DNA of 41,794 nucleotides from Massilia norwichensis (GCF_024753245.1 NZ_JANUGX010000042.1:1-41794); one strand, 5' to 3'; counted from the stretch's first letter, positions 8,912 to 17,508 are shown. The notes: a model not told the origin generated them from the sequence alone. Program-made: numbers and translations.

Positions 8912-9715
8912 CTAGCCGGTCACGCCGACGATCACGCTGGACGCCTTGAACATCGCCGTGGCGTCCCGGCCCTCGGCAAGTTCGAGCGCCTGCGCGCTCT
9001 CGTTGGTGATGATGGCGGCCACGGTGCCGCCGCCCGCCAGATCGAGCACCACCTCGGTGTTGACCGCGCCCGGCGTCAGGCGCGCGACCCTGCCCTGCAG
9101 GCGGTTGCGGGCCGAGAAGCGCGCGCCCTCGGCCTGCGTGACCAGGATGATCGAGGACGACTTGATCAGGGCGAAGGCTTGCCGGCCGACCTCCAGGCCC
9201 AGGCTCTCGGTGCTTTCGTGGGTCACGATGGCGACCAGCCGGTGGCCGCCGGCGATGTCGAGTTCGACCTCGTCGTTGACGGCGCCCGTCTTGACGCCGG
9301 CGACGGTGCCGAAGAACTGGTTGCGTGCGCTGGTCTTCATGTTCAGCCTGCCGATCAGGTGCAGGTCGTCGGCGATGCCGGCCGCCTGGCGGTTGAGTTG
9401 TTGGACGAAATCGTGGTGGATCCGGTCGAGCAGGCGGAAGTTCTTCACCAACTGCTCGCCGCGCGGGGTCAGACGCGTGCCGCCGCCGCCCTTGCCGCCC
9501 GCCTGGCGCTCGACCAGGGCTTCGCCGGCCAGGTTGTTCATGGCGTCGATCGCATCCCAGGCCGCTTTGTAGCTCATCTTGACGGCCTTGGCGGCCTGGG
9601 TGATCGAGCCGGTTGCGGCGATCCCGGCCAGCAGATCGATCCGGCCGGGCCCGCCGAATTTCTCGCCGCCCACCGTCATCCACACCATGCCCTGCAATTC
9701 GATCTGTTTTTCCAT
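8912..9715 (-). CDS. modE: Molybdate-responsive regulator ModE
   Basis: A 267-residue regulator with an N-terminal winged helix (about 20-115; SITQAAKAVKMSYKAAWDAID is the typical ModE helix-turn-helix region) and two C-terminal Mop/TOBE molybdate-binding domains (about 125-190 and 198-265). The two Mop domains are repeats of each other: SARNQFFGTVAGVKTGAVN and SARNRLQGRVARLTPGAVN. Molybdate-bound ModE represses modABC in the known cases. The gene is divergent from modABC across 61 bases that contain a ModE box. Length and domain order match full-length ModE. Confidence 0.95.
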   Translation of the reverse strand: MEKQIELQGMVWMTVGGEKFGGPGRIDLLAGIAATGSITQAAKAVKMSYKAAWDAIDAMNNLAGEALVERQAGGKGGGGTRLTPRGEQLVKNFRLLDRIHHDFVQQLNRQAAGIADDLHLIGRLNMKTSARNQFFGTVAGVKTGAVNDEVELDIAGGHRLVAIVTHESTESLGLEVGRQAFALIKSSSIILVTQAEGARFSARNRLQGRVARLTPGAVNTEVVLDLAGGGTVAAIITNESAQALELAEGRDATAMFKASSVIVGVTG

Positions 9716-9734
9716 TTGTCCATGATAGCACTGG

Positions 9735-9759
9735 CGCTATATACTTGATGATATAACGA
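9735..9759. promoter_or_regulatory. ModE operator between modE and modA
   Basis: CGCTATATA (9735-9743), six spacer bases, then GATATAACGA (9750-9759) match the conserved ModE box (CGCTATATA-N6-TATATAACG pattern) at nearly every position. It sits 18 bases before the modA start and 20 bases before the modE start, so it could repress both. Confidence 0.88.
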
Positions 9760-9776
9760 CTTTGGGAGCAGCATCG

Positions 9777-10526
9777 ATGCAGCGTATTTCCGGCCTGCTG
9801 GCCACGATGATCATGATGTCGGGCGGGAGTGCCCAGGCCGGCGAGGTGCAGGTTGCCGTCGCCGCCAACTTCACCGCGCCGATGCAGCAAATCGCCGAGG
9901 CCTTCGCCCAGGACACCGGGCACAAGGCGGTGCTGGCCTTTGGCGCCACCGGCAAGTTCTACGCGCAGATCGCCAACGGCGCCCCGTTCGAGGTGCTGCT
10001 CGCAGCCGACGACGACACCCCTGCCCGGCTGGAAGCGGAAAAGCAGGCCGTGCCGGGCACCCGCTTCACCTACGCAACCGGCAAGCTGGTGCTGTGGTCG
10101 GCCCGGGAAGGCTATGTCGACAGCCAGGGCAAGGTGCTGCGGAAGGGCGGCTTCGCGCGCCTCGCGATCGCCAATCCGAAGACCGCGCCGTATGGCGCCG
10201 CGGCCGTCGAAACCCTGACCAGGCTGCAATTGTACGGGCGCCTTCAGCCGAAGCTGGTCCAGGGCGAGAACATCGCGCAGGCGCACCAGTTCGTCAGCAC
10301 CGGCAACGCCGAACTCGGCTTCGTCGCCCTGTCGCAGGTGTCGCGCGACGGCAAGTTCACCTCGGGTTCGGGCTGGATCGTGCCCGCCTCCCTGCACAGC
10401 CCGATCCGCCAGGATGCCGTCATCCTGGGCAAGGGCGCGGCCAATCCGGCAGCGAAAGCGCTGGCCGACTACCTGAAATCCACCAAGGCCAAGGGCATCA
10501 TCCGCGCCTACGGCTACGACGTCTGA
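9777..10526 (+). CDS. modA: Molybdate ABC transporter, periplasmic binding protein
   Basis: A 249-residue binding protein with a Sec signal peptide ending SAQA before GEVQVAVAANF. Typical ModA features are AANFTAPMQQIA, the oxyanion-binding GATGKFYAQI segment and LLAADDDTPARLE. I preferred the ATG at 9777 because a GGGAG ribosome binding site lies 8 bases upstream; a TTG 15 bases earlier is less likely. It captures molybdate (or tungstate) in the periplasm for ModBC. First gene of modABC, with modB starting 4 bases after its stop. Confidence 0.94.
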   Translation: MQRISGLLATMIMMSGGSAQAGEVQVAVAANFTAPMQQIAEAFAQDTGHKAVLAFGATGKFYAQIANGAPFEVLLAADDDTPARLEAEKQAVPGTRFTYATGKLVLWSAREGYVDSQGKVLRKGGFARLAIANPKTAPYGAAAVETLTRLQLYGRLQPKLVQGENIAQAHQFVSTGNAELGFVALSQVSRDGKFTSGSGWIVPASLHSPIRQDAVILGKGAANPAAKALADYLKSTKAKGIIRAYGYDV

Positions 10527-10530
10527 GCGG

Positions 10531-11208
10531 ATGGACGCCGCCGATCTCGCCGCCGTCTGGCTGACGCTCAAGCTCGCCACCGTGGTCACGCTGCTGCTGC
10601 TGGCGCTCGGCACGCCGGTGGCCTGGTGGCTGGCACGCACCCGTTCGCGCCTGAAAAGCGCGGTGATGGCGGTGGTGGCGCTGCCGCTGGTGTTGCCGCC
10701 GACCGTCATCGGCTTCTACCTGCTGCTGGCGATGGGGCCGAACGGCTGGCTCGGCAAGCTCACCACGGCGCTCGGCATCGGCCTGCTGCCCTTCACTTTT
10801 GCCGGCCTGGTGATCGCCTCGGTGCTGTATTCGATGCCCTTCGTGGTGCAGCCGCTGCAGAACGCCTTCGCGGCGATCGGCGAGCGCCCGCTGGAGGCGG
10901 CGGCGACGCTGCGCGCCAGTCCCTGGGACACCTTCTGGTCGGTGGCGGTGCCGCTGGCGCGGCCCGGCTTCCTGAGCGCCGCGGTGCTGGGCTTCGCCCA
11001 TACGGTGGGCGAATTCGGCGTCGTGCTGATGATCGGCGGGAACATCCCGGCGCAGACGCGCGTGGTCTCGGTGCAGATCTACGACCACGTCGAAGCGCTC
11101 GAATACGCGCAGGCGCACTGGCTGGCGGCCGCCATGCTGGCGTTCAGCTTCGTGGTCCTGCTGGTCATGTACACCCTCAATCCGCAAGCGCTGAAGGGAG
11201 GCCGCTGA
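10531..11208 (+). CDS. modB: Molybdate ABC transporter permease
   Basis: A 225-residue inner-membrane permease with five to six hydrophobic segments. The ABC-contact (EAA) loop reads EAAATLRASPWDTFWSVAVPL, with the expected Gly/Pro pattern after it. ALPLVLPPTVIGFYLL is typical of ModB. The gene lies between modA and modC, and its TGA stop overlaps the modC ATG by one base, so translation is probably coupled. Confidence 0.95.
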   Translation: MDAADLAAVWLTLKLATVVTLLLLALGTPVAWWLARTRSRLKSAVMAVVALPLVLPPTVIGFYLLLAMGPNGWLGKLTTALGIGLLPFTFAGLVIASVLYSMPFVVQPLQNAFAAIGERPLEAAATLRASPWDTFWSVAVPLARPGFLSAAVLGFAHTVGEFGVVLMIGGNIPAQTRVVSVQIYDHVEALEYAQAHWLAAAMLAFSFVVLLVMYTLNPQALKGGR

Positions 11209-12296
11209 TGGAAGCGCACGACGCCGGCATCCGCGCCCGCCTGCGCCTGCAGCGCGACGGCTTCGCGCTCGAAGTCGACCTGGCCCTGCCCGGACACGGC
11301 ATCAGTGCGCTGTTCGGTCCCTCGGGCTCGGGCAAGACCACCTGCCTGCGCGCCATCGCCGGCCTGGAGCGCGTGCCCGGGGCGTATGTCGCGGTCGGCG
11401 GCGAGGTCTGGCAGGACGATGCGGCCGGCATCTTCGTGCCGGTGCACCGGCGCGCGCTCGGCTACGTGTTCCAGGAAGCCAGCCTGTTCGCCCACCTGGA
11501 CGTGCGCGCCAACCTGGCCTTCGGACGCCAACGCGTGCCGCCTGGCGAGCGCCGCTTCGAACTGGAAGCGGTGGCCGCGCTGCTCGGCATCGACCACCTG
11601 CTCGAACGGCGTCCGGACCGCCTGTCGGGCGGCGAGCGCCAGCGCGTGGCGATCGCGCGCGCCCTGCTCACCTCGCCGCGCCTTTTGCTGATGGACGAGC
11701 CGCTGGCCGCGCTCGACCACCGCCGCAAGCAGGAAATCCTGCCCTACCTGGAGCGCCTGCACGACGAACTGTCGATGCCCATCCTCTACGTCAGCCATTC
11801 GCCGGACGAAGTGGCGCGCCTGGCCGACCACCTGGTGCTGCTGGACGCCGGCCGCGTGGTCGCCAGCGGCCCGCTCGGCGAGACGCTGGCGCGCGCCGAC
11901 CTGCCGCCCACCTTTGCCGACGATGCCGGCGTGGTGCTCGACACCGTCCTCGAAGGCCATGCGGAGGACGGCCTGTCGCGCCTGGCCTTCGCCGACGGCG
12001 TGCTGCATGTCGGCCGGCGCGAAGAGGCGATCGGCAGCCGCCTGCGCTGCCGCATCCACGCGCGCGACGTCAGCCTGGCGCTCTCGCGGCCGCTGGACAG
12101 CAGCATCGTCAACCTGCTGCCGGCCGTGGTGACGGCCACCGTCGGCACCGACCGGCCGGGCCACGTGCTGGTGCAGCTGCGCATGGGCGGGACGCCGCTG
12201 CTGGCGCGCATCACCGAGCGCTCGCGCCGCGAGCTGGACATCGCGCCCGGACGCGCGCTGTGGGTGCAGATCAAGGGAGTGGCGCTGCTGCGCTAG
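11208..12296 (+). CDS. modC: Molybdate ABC transporter ATP-binding protein
   Basis: A 362-residue ATPase with Walker A GPSGSGKTT (about 37-45), signature LSGGERQR, Walker B LLLMDEPLAALD and the switch His in YVSHS. The C-terminal part (about 295-360) is a Mop/TOBE domain (SIVNLLPAVVTATVG...), as in ModC, which lets the transporter respond to cytoplasmic molybdate. It is the last gene of the operon. Its stop is followed within 10 bases by the tandem octamer repeat. Confidence 0.95.
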   Translation: MEAHDAGIRARLRLQRDGFALEVDLALPGHGISALFGPSGSGKTTCLRAIAGLERVPGAYVAVGGEVWQDDAAGIFVPVHRRALGYVFQEASLFAHLDVRANLAFGRQRVPPGERRFELEAVAALLGIDHLLERRPDRLSGGERQRVAIARALLTSPRLLLMDEPLAALDHRRKQEILPYLERLHDELSMPILYVSHSPDEVARLADHLVLLDAGRVVASGPLGETLARADLPPTFADDAGVVLDTVLEGHAEDGLSRLAFADGVLHVGRREEAIGSRLRCRIHARDVSLALSRPLDSSIVNLLPAVVTATVGTDRPGHVLVQLRMGGTPLLARITERSRRELDIAPGRALWVQIKGVALLR

Positions 12297-12304
12297 GCGC
12301 GCCT

Positions 12305-12360
12305 CAGTCGTTCAGCCGTTCAGTCGCTCAGTCATTCAGTCGCTCAGTCATTCAGGCCGA
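12305..12360. repeat. Tandem 8-bp repeat, seven units
   Basis: Seven consecutive octamers of the form CAGTCRYT run from 12305 to 12360: CAGTCGTT, CAGCCGTT, CAGTCGCT, CAGTCATT, CAGTCGCT, CAGTCATT, CAGGCCGA. Units 3-4 and 5-6 form an exact 16-bp duplication. The array fills the space between modC and the convergent lipoprotein gene and includes the last codons and stop of the latter, so changes in copy number could alter its C terminus. Confidence 0.85.
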
Positions 12361-12976
12361 GCGCTTCCCAGCCCTGCGGCGTCAGTTTGACGTACAGCTT
12401 TTCCTGCTGGTTGTGCTCGCCGTCGACGGTGCGCCCGAGGATGGGGAAGGCTTCCTTGACCTCCGGCTTCCTGGCCCAGCCGGCCACGTTGGACAGCTTG
12501 TAGGTGTAGATCACGGAAGACTGTTCCTGGCCGTCCACCTTGGCCGGGTCCGCCCAGCGCACCACCTTCTCCAGGGATTTGCGGCCCCAGCAGAGTCGCG
12601 GCTGCCGTCCTGATTCGGTGCGCAGCCAGGGCTGCGCGGCGTCGCTCATGCTGTAGCGCCTGACCCTGGTGCCGCTATCGGGCAAGGTCATGTCCTCGCC
12701 CTTGGCCAGGCCGGCCGCTTCCAGCGCCGCCATCTGGCCGGCGACGCCGTCAGGGTAGAGCTTGCGCTGGCGCAGGTCGGTCTCGTACACGTCGACCGGC
12801 CATGTCAGCGGCTCCAGACACATCTCGCCCTTCTTGTCGAGATACTGGGTGACGGTCGCGCCGAAGTTCTTTTCGTTGGCGGAGGTCTTGCTGTTGCAGG
12901 CCGACAGCGCGGCGGCGAGGCTCACCCCGAGGGCGAGGCAGATGGCGGTTTTGGTCATCGGCATGGTCTTGGTCAT
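12344..12976 (-). CDS. Putative lipoprotein, function unknown
   Basis: About 210 residues. The N terminus is a lipoprotein signal (two Met starts, then AICLALGVSLAAALSAC) with lipobox LSAC, so the mature protein should be lipidated at that Cys. The rest is soluble, with Trp- and Tyr-containing segments and two further Cys (in GEMCLEPL and RLCWGRK). I do not recognise a family. The start is uncertain between 12976 and 12958; neither has a clear ribosome binding site. The extreme C terminus and stop lie in the tandem octamer repeat. The next Asp after the lipid Cys is absent (Asn follows), so outer-membrane sorting would be expected by the usual rule. Confidence 0.7.
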   Translation of the reverse strand: MTKTMPMTKTAICLALGVSLAAALSACNSKTSANEKNFGATVTQYLDKKGEMCLEPLTWPVDVYETDLRQRKLYPDGVAGQMAALEAAGLAKGEDMTLPDSGTRVRRYSMSDAAQPWLRTESGRQPRLCWGRKSLEKVVRWADPAKVDGQEQSSVIYTYKLSNVAGWARKPEVKEAFPILGRTVDGEHNQQEKLYVKLTPQGWEALGLND

Positions 12977-13156
12977 GGTGATGTCATTGTACCAAGGCTC
13001 GGAGCGCTTGCGCGGCCGCGTGTGCCAGCCAAAGGACCCGCTACCAAGGAACCGAAGCGCAGCCGACAAAGGCGATGACGTCCCTGCGCCTGTGTGGCAT
13101 CATCTTCGCACCAGAGCGCTGCGACACGATACGCACGCCAGAATAAAGGAGACAAC

Positions 13157-14143
13157 ATGCGTTTCAACCGCCTTGACCTCAACCTGCTCGTCGCGCTGGA
13201 CGCGCTGCTGAGCGAGAAAAGCATCACCCGGGCATCGCGCCGCCTGAACCTGAGCCAGTCGGCCACCAGCGGCGTCCTGGCGCGCCTGCGCGATTATTTC
13301 AAGGACGATCTCCTGATGCCGGTGGGCCGCAACCTGATCCTCACGCCGCTGGCCGTCAGCCTGATCGAACCGGTACGCGACGTGCTGCTGCAGATCCAGC
13401 GCACCATCGAGATCAAGCCGGAGTTCGATCCGGCCACCGCGGTGCGCGAATTCCGCATCGTCGCTTCCGACTTCGTCTCGACCGTCCTGCTGGGTGAACT
13501 CGGCCGTCGCATCGCGATGGAAGCGCCCGGCATCTCGCTCGACATATCGCTGTCCTCCTCGACCTTCAGCGAACGGCTAGAGCGCGGCGAGGTGGAGTTG
13601 ATTATCCTGCCCGGGAAGTACATGTCGGAGTCGAAGCCGACCGAAATGCTGTTCGAGGAAACCTATACCTGCATCGTCTGGACCGGCAACGAGCTGGTCG
13701 GCGACACGCTGACGCTGGAAAACTACATGGCACTCGGCCATGTGTCGTCGCGTTTCGGCACCGCCCAGACCAGCTTCGAGGAGCACTTCCTGAAGGATAA
13801 CGGCTACGACCGCCGCATCGAGGTGTCGACGCCGAACTTCACCAGCCTGCCGCATTTCGTGATCGGCACCAACCGCATCGCCACCATGCACACGCGACTG
13901 GCGCGCATGCTGGCCTGCTACTACCCGATCCGCCTGATCGAACCGCCGATCGCCTTCCCCAAGATCGAGATGTGCATGCAGTGGAACCCCTTCCTGGAAA
14001 ACGATCCGTCGCACCAGTGGCTGCGCAGGATGCTGGCCGAAGTCGCGCGCGCCGAGCCGGGCGGCCAGGACCTGGCGGCGGCGGGCGCGCCGGCGGGCGG
14101 CGCCCAGGTGCATGCCCTGGCGCCGGTACGCAAGTCGGCCTGA
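13157..14143 (+). CDS. fdeR: NodD-like LysR regulator of the polyphenol locus
   Basis: A 328-residue LysR-type regulator. The N terminus (MRFNRLDLNLLVALDALL) is strongly NodD-like and is followed by the helix-turn-helix SITRASRRLNLSQSATSGVLARLR. The rest is the effector domain. I chose the ATG at 13157 for its AAAGGAG ribosome binding site. NodD-type proteins recognise ATC-N9-GAT motifs, and exactly such motifs occur in pairs at all four promoters between 19.6 and 29.2 kb. In Herbaspirillum seropedicae the NodD-like FdeR activates naringenin degradation genes in response to flavonoids. The adjacent gene set here resembles that cluster, so a flavonoid or similar polyphenol is the likely inducer. 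The symbol is by analogy. The gene is convergent with the operon it probably controls. Confidence 0.8.
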   Translation: MRFNRLDLNLLVALDALLSEKSITRASRRLNLSQSATSGVLARLRDYFKDDLLMPVGRNLILTPLAVSLIEPVRDVLLQIQRTIEIKPEFDPATAVREFRIVASDFVSTVLLGELGRRIAMEAPGISLDISLSSSTFSERLERGEVELIILPGKYMSESKPTEMLFEETYTCIVWTGNELVGDTLTLENYMALGHVSSRFGTAQTSFEEHFLKDNGYDRRIEVSTPNFTSLPHFVIGTNRIATMHTRLARMLACYYPIRLIEPPIAFPKIEMCMQWNPFLENDPSHQWLRRMLAEVARAEPGGQDLAAAGAPAGGAQVHALAPVRKSA

Positions 14144-14162
14144 GGCCGGCCGGCGTCAGGCC
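14137..14162. terminator. Shared hairpin between convergent stop codons
   Basis: GGCCTGA (14137-14143) and TCAGGCC (14156-14162) are exact inverse complements, and the loop itself contains GGCCGGCC. The two arms carry the stop codons of the LysR gene and of the convergent hydrolase gene. No T-run follows on either side, so efficiency is uncertain. Confidence 0.45.
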
Positions 14163-15154
14163 TGCGCGCCGGCGGCGGCCGGCACCACGCGCTGCTCGAT
14201 CGCGCCGAACGGCGCCGCCCCGTCCGCACTGCGGGCGCACATGCGGACCCGGTCGCCGAAGCGCATGAATTCGGTGACCGGTGCGCCCTTTTCCAGGATC
14301 TCGATCACGCGCCGCTCGGTGATGCAGGCCGAGCCGCGCTCGCCGCCGGCATTCGAGACCGTGCCGCTGCCGACGATGGTGCCGGCACTCAGCTTGCGCG
14401 TGCGCGCCGCATGCGCAATCAGTTCGCCGAAGCTGTAGTGCATCTCGCCGCCGTGCGGGCGGCCGAAGCGTTCTTCGTTCCAGGTCACTTCCAATGCGAG
14501 CTGCACGCGGCCGTCGCGCCAGTCCTCGCCCAGTTCGTCCGGGGTCAGCGCGACCGGCGCGAAGCTGGTCGAGGGCTTGGCCTGCAGGAAGCCGAAACCG
14601 CTGCGCGCCTCGCGTCCGGCCAGAGCCCGCAGGCTCCAGTCGTTCAGCTGGACCAGCAGGCGGATCGCGCGCCCGGCCAGTTCGGGCGTGGCGCCCATCG
14701 GCACCGGTCCGGTCACCACCCCGAATTCGCCCTCGAAGTCGATTCCGAGCGCCTCGTCCGGCATCGGCACCGGCTCGCAGGGACCGAGGAAATCGTCCGC
14801 GGCGCCCTGGTACATCACCGGGATGGTGTCGAAGTCCGGAATCGGCGGCGTATTGAAGGCGCGCGCCATCAGATGGCCGTGGTTGAGGAAGGCGGAGCCG
14901 TCGCACCACTGGAAGCTGCGCGGCAGCGGCGCCATGCAGCGCGCCGGGTCGAACGCCTCGGCGCCGGGGAGGTCCGCAGCGGCGTCAAGCGCCTCGGACA
15001 GCCGCTGCAGTCCCGGCAGCGCGTCGTCCCAGTGCTGAAGCGCATGCAGCAGGTTGGGCGCGACGTTGCCGGCGTCGACCGCGCGCGTGAGGTCGCGCGA
15101 GACGACCATCAGCCGGCCGTCGGGCTGGCCGTTGCGATAAGTGGCAAGCTTCAT
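14156..15154 (-). CDS. Fumarylacetoacetate hydrolase-family protein
   Basis: A 332-residue member of the FAH superfamily, with the N-terminal domain found in the long fumarylacetoacetase-like forms and a catalytic domain with DFEGEFGVVTG (metal-binding Glu residues), LLVQLNDWSLR and IVGSGTVSN. FAH enzymes hydrolyse C-C bonds of acylpyruvates and other 1,3-diketones. Start ATG has a GAGGAGG ribosome binding site. It is the last gene of the six-gene operon 19617-14156, and I infer that it cleaves an open-chain product of the extradiol dioxygenase reaction. It differs from the FAH gene at 19855, so the two probably act at different steps. Confidence 0.85.
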   Translation of the reverse strand: MKLATYRNGQPDGRLMVVSRDLTRAVDAGNVAPNLLHALQHWDDALPGLQRLSEALDAAADLPGAEAFDPARCMAPLPRSFQWCDGSAFLNHGHLMARAFNTPPIPDFDTIPVMYQGAADDFLGPCEPVPMPDEALGIDFEGEFGVVTGPVPMGATPELAGRAIRLLVQLNDWSLRALAGREARSGFGFLQAKPSTSFAPVALTPDELGEDWRDGRVQLALEVTWNEERFGRPHGGEMHYSFGELIAHAARTRKLSAGTIVGSGTVSNAGGERGSACITERRVIEILEKGAPVTEFMRFGDRVRMCARSADGAAPFGAIEQRVVPAAAGAQA

Positions 15155-15164
15155 GACGCCCTCC

Positions 15165-15977
15165 TCATTTGCGCGGCAGCGCCAGCAGCGCATCGTCGAC
15201 GATCGCCACCGCGCGGGTCCAGCCGGCCGAGCCGCGCCGCACCTTGTGCGGGAAGCAGCTGATGAAGAAGCCGTGGCCCGGCAGGGCTTCCAGGTTGTGC
15301 AGCTTTTCGAGGTGGCAGTAGCCGATGTCGCGTCCGGCCTTGTGGCCTTCCCAGATCAGGGATTTGTCGCCGGTCTCGGCGATCTTCTGGGCGGTGTACG
15401 AGAACGGCGCATCCCAGCTCCAGGCGTCAGTGCCGGTCAGGCGCACGCCGCGTTCGAGCAGGTACATGGTGGCTTCGTAGCCCATGCCGCAGCCGGCCGA
15501 GACATAGTCGTTGTTGCCGTAGCGGCTGCCGGCGCGGGTGTTGACGAGCACGATGTCGAGCGGCTGCAAGTCGTGGCCGATGCGCTTGAGCTCCGCCTCG
15601 ACGTCCTGGGCGGTGGCGACGTAGCCGTCCGGGAAGTGGCGGAAGTCGAGCTTGACGCCCGGCTGGAAGCACCATTCGAGAGGTACCTCGTCGATCGTGA
15701 TCGAGGCCTTTTTCTCGCCGGTTTTCGCGTCCATGGTCGAGTGGAAGTGCCAGGGCGCGTCGAGGTGGGTGCCGCTGTGGGTGGTCAGCGTCACCCATTC
15801 GGCGGCGGCGGCTTCGCCGTCCGGGTAGTCGGCGGCGGTGGTGCCGGGGATCATGTCGATGAAGCCCTGCAGCGTCTCGTCGTGCTTCTGGTAGGTGATC
15901 TTCGGCGCCAGCGGCGGCGGGTCGGACAGCACCTCGTTTTCGAGGAAGATCGAGAGGTCGATGAATTGGCGGGTCAT
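15165..15977 (-). CDS. Cyclase-family (kynurenine formamidase-like) hydrolase
   Basis: A 270-residue protein of the cyclase / KynB superfamily, recognised by the metal-binding motif HSGTHLDAPWHF. Known members hydrolyse amides or lactones (N-formylkynurenine, isatin) using a metal-bound water. Start ATG has AAGGAA 6 bases upstream, and the gene lies 9 bases after the monooxygenase stop and 10 before the FAH start, so it is co-transcribed. In this context I infer hydrolysis of a cyclic or ester intermediate formed during ring opening, such as a lactone. The exact substrate is not evident. The C-terminal part ISCFPHKVRRGSAGWTRAVAIV is typical of the family. Confidence 0.83.
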   Translation of the reverse strand: MTRQFIDLSIFLENEVLSDPPPLAPKITYQKHDETLQGFIDMIPGTTAADYPDGEAAAAEWVTLTTHSGTHLDAPWHFHSTMDAKTGEKKASITIDEVPLEWCFQPGVKLDFRHFPDGYVATAQDVEAELKRIGHDLQPLDIVLVNTRAGSRYGNNDYVSAGCGMGYEATMYLLERGVRLTGTDAWSWDAPFSYTAQKIAETGDKSLIWEGHKAGRDIGYCHLEKLHNLEALPGHGFFISCFPHKVRRGSAGWTRAVAIVDDALLALPRK

Positions 15978-15986
15978 GGGGATTCC

Positions 15987-17117
15987 TTAAATTGGGCCGG
16001 CGAGCGCCATCATGGTCTCGCGCATGATTTTTCCGTGTTCTTCCTTGTCGCCGCCGGCGATCTCGATCTCGCCCAGGCGGCCCGAGTTCTCGACCACCAT
16101 GCGGCAGCGCTCCCAGCGCCGCGCCTGGTAGCGCGCCAGCGCCTCGGCGATGGCGCCGCCCTTGCCCACCTCTTCGGCCAGCACGATCGCATCCTCGATG
16201 CCGATGCAGGCGCCGGCCGCCATGTGGGGCGTGGTCGCATGGATGGTGTCGCCGATCAGCACCACCCGGCCCTGGTACCAGGGGCGCGGCATCAGCAGGC
16301 TTTCGAGCGGCCGGTAGACGATCTGCGAACCGGCGTCGAGCTGCTGCGCCACCTGCTGCATCAGCGGCGCCGGGAAGCGCGCCAGCAGGCCCTTGAGCAT
16401 GGGCAGGAACTCGGCCGGCGGGATGTGGGTGTTGTGCGGACGGTCCTCGGTCACGAACAGGTACATCTGCTCGCGCGACACCGGGTTCAGGCCGGTCTTG
16501 ACCTTGTCGCCCACCCACATCATGGCGCCCGTCACCTCCGGCGGACGTGGCAGCACCGCACGCCACACGCCCTGGCCCGTGTAGCGCGGCCTGGGCGCGT
16601 CCGGGAACAGGGTTTCGCGCACAGTCGAGTACAGCCCGTCGGCGCCAACCACCAGGCCATAGCGCCCGCGGCTGCCGTCGCTGAAGCTGACGTCGACGCC
16701 GTGCTCGTCCTGCTCGATGTGGGTGAAGGTGCAGCCCAGGCGCACCGTTGCGCCGGCGGCGCGGGTGGCCTCGGCCAGGATCGCGGCCAGCACCGGACGC
16801 ATGATGCCGCCGTTGCCCGGCACGTCCGGCCCGGCCAGGCGCGGGGTCGGCAGCGTGGCGACCTTCATGCCGGTCGGGATGCAGATGTCGACGTCGTCGG
16901 TTGCCGCGCCGCGCTCGATGAAGGCCTCGAGCACGCCCAGGCGCCGCAGCGCGCGCAAGGTGGCGCCGCCGAGGCTGATGCCGGCGCCGTAGGAGCGCCA
17001 GCCGGGGTCGATCTCGACCAGGTCGACTTCGAGGCCCTGGCGGCGCAGCTCGATCGCCGCGGCCATGCCGGAGAACCCTCCGCCAATGATGAGTACTTTG
17101 TCAGCCATGCTTGTCAT
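15987..17117 (-). CDS. fdeE: FAD-dependent aromatic monooxygenase (FdeE-like)
   Basis: A 376-residue class A flavoprotein hydroxylase. The FAD-binding Rossmann motif GGGFSG is at 12-17, the DG motif reads VGADGLYSTVR, and the FAD ribityl-binding GD motif reads VVLIGDTIHATTPHMAAGACIG. There is no signal or membrane segment. I chose the ATG at 17117 because of the GGAGGAG sequence upstream; an in-frame Met lies three codons later. It overlaps the Rieske gene by 17 bases. Such enzymes hydroxylate phenolic rings with NAD(P)H and O2. The neighbour genes (extradiol dioxygenase, small Rieske protein, NodD-like regulator) match the H. seropedicae fde cluster, where the monooxygenase is reported to hydroxylate naringenin. 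The substrate here is inferred from that resemblance. Confidence 0.82.
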   Translation of the reverse strand: MTSMADKVLIIGGGFSGMAAAIELRRQGLEVDLVEIDPGWRSYGAGISLGGATLRALRRLGVLEAFIERGAATDDVDICIPTGMKVATLPTPRLAGPDVPGNGGIMRPVLAAILAEATRAAGATVRLGCTFTHIEQDEHGVDVSFSDGSRGRYGLVVGADGLYSTVRETLFPDAPRPRYTGQGVWRAVLPRPPEVTGAMMWVGDKVKTGLNPVSREQMYLFVTEDRPHNTHIPPAEFLPMLKGLLARFPAPLMQQVAQQLDAGSQIVYRPLESLLMPRPWYQGRVVLIGDTIHATTPHMAAGACIGIEDAIVLAEEVGKGGAIAEALARYQARRWERCRMVVENSGRLGEIEIAGGDKEEHGKIMRETMMALAGPI

Positions 17118-17508
17118 GTTCCCTGTCTCCTCCGCTTTCCCGCTGCATGAAAATTTCTTGTTCTGTCGTGATGGTGATGGCGACGCGCTGCAGCGACTGG
17201 CCCAGACAGGGCCCCAGCGTGCAGACGCCGCTTTCGATATCGAATTGGGCACCGTGGGCGGCGCACACGATGCGGCTGCGGTCGGCGTTCAGGTAGGCGT
17301 CCTTGCGCCAGGCCATCGGCGTGCCGCCGTGGTGCGGGCAGGCGTCGCGCCAGCCGTACACCGCGCCCCCGTGCCGCACCAGCAGCACCGTGTCGCGCCC
17401 CTCGCGCCAGGGGTCGAAGCCGCGCGACTGCCCCTCGGCCAGCTCGCCGGCGCGGCACAAGAAGGCCGCTTCCCCGGCGCTGTCCCGGTCCTTGTCAGTG
17501 GCGCTCAC
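17101..17508 (-). CDS. Small Rieske [2Fe-2S] ferredoxin
   Basis: A 135-residue protein with Rieske ligands Cys57-x-His59 and Cys82-x2-His85. The 22-residue spacing between the two halves is longer than the usual 15-17, which gives a small loop insertion. I chose the GTG start at 17508 because GGGAGGGG lies just upstream; the in-frame ATG at 17538 lies deeper inside the dioxygenase gene. It overlaps the dioxygenase 3' end by 14 bases and the monooxygenase 5' end by 17 bases, so the three are translationally linked. Likely role: a ferredoxin that re-reduces the extradiol dioxygenase iron or feeds electrons to a partner. This is inferred from context. Confidence 0.83.
   Translation of the reverse strand: MSATDKDRDSAGEAAFLCRAGELAEGQSRGFDPWREGRDTVLLVRHGGAVYGWRDACPHHGGTPMAWRKDAYLNADRSRIVCAAHGAQFDIESGVCTLGPCLGQSLQRVAITITTEQEIFMQRESGGDREHDKHG

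Noticed and set aside
8781..10709. 642-codon leftward frame over modE and modA
   Set aside because: Composite of the antisense of modA and an alternate frame of modE, without a start signal.
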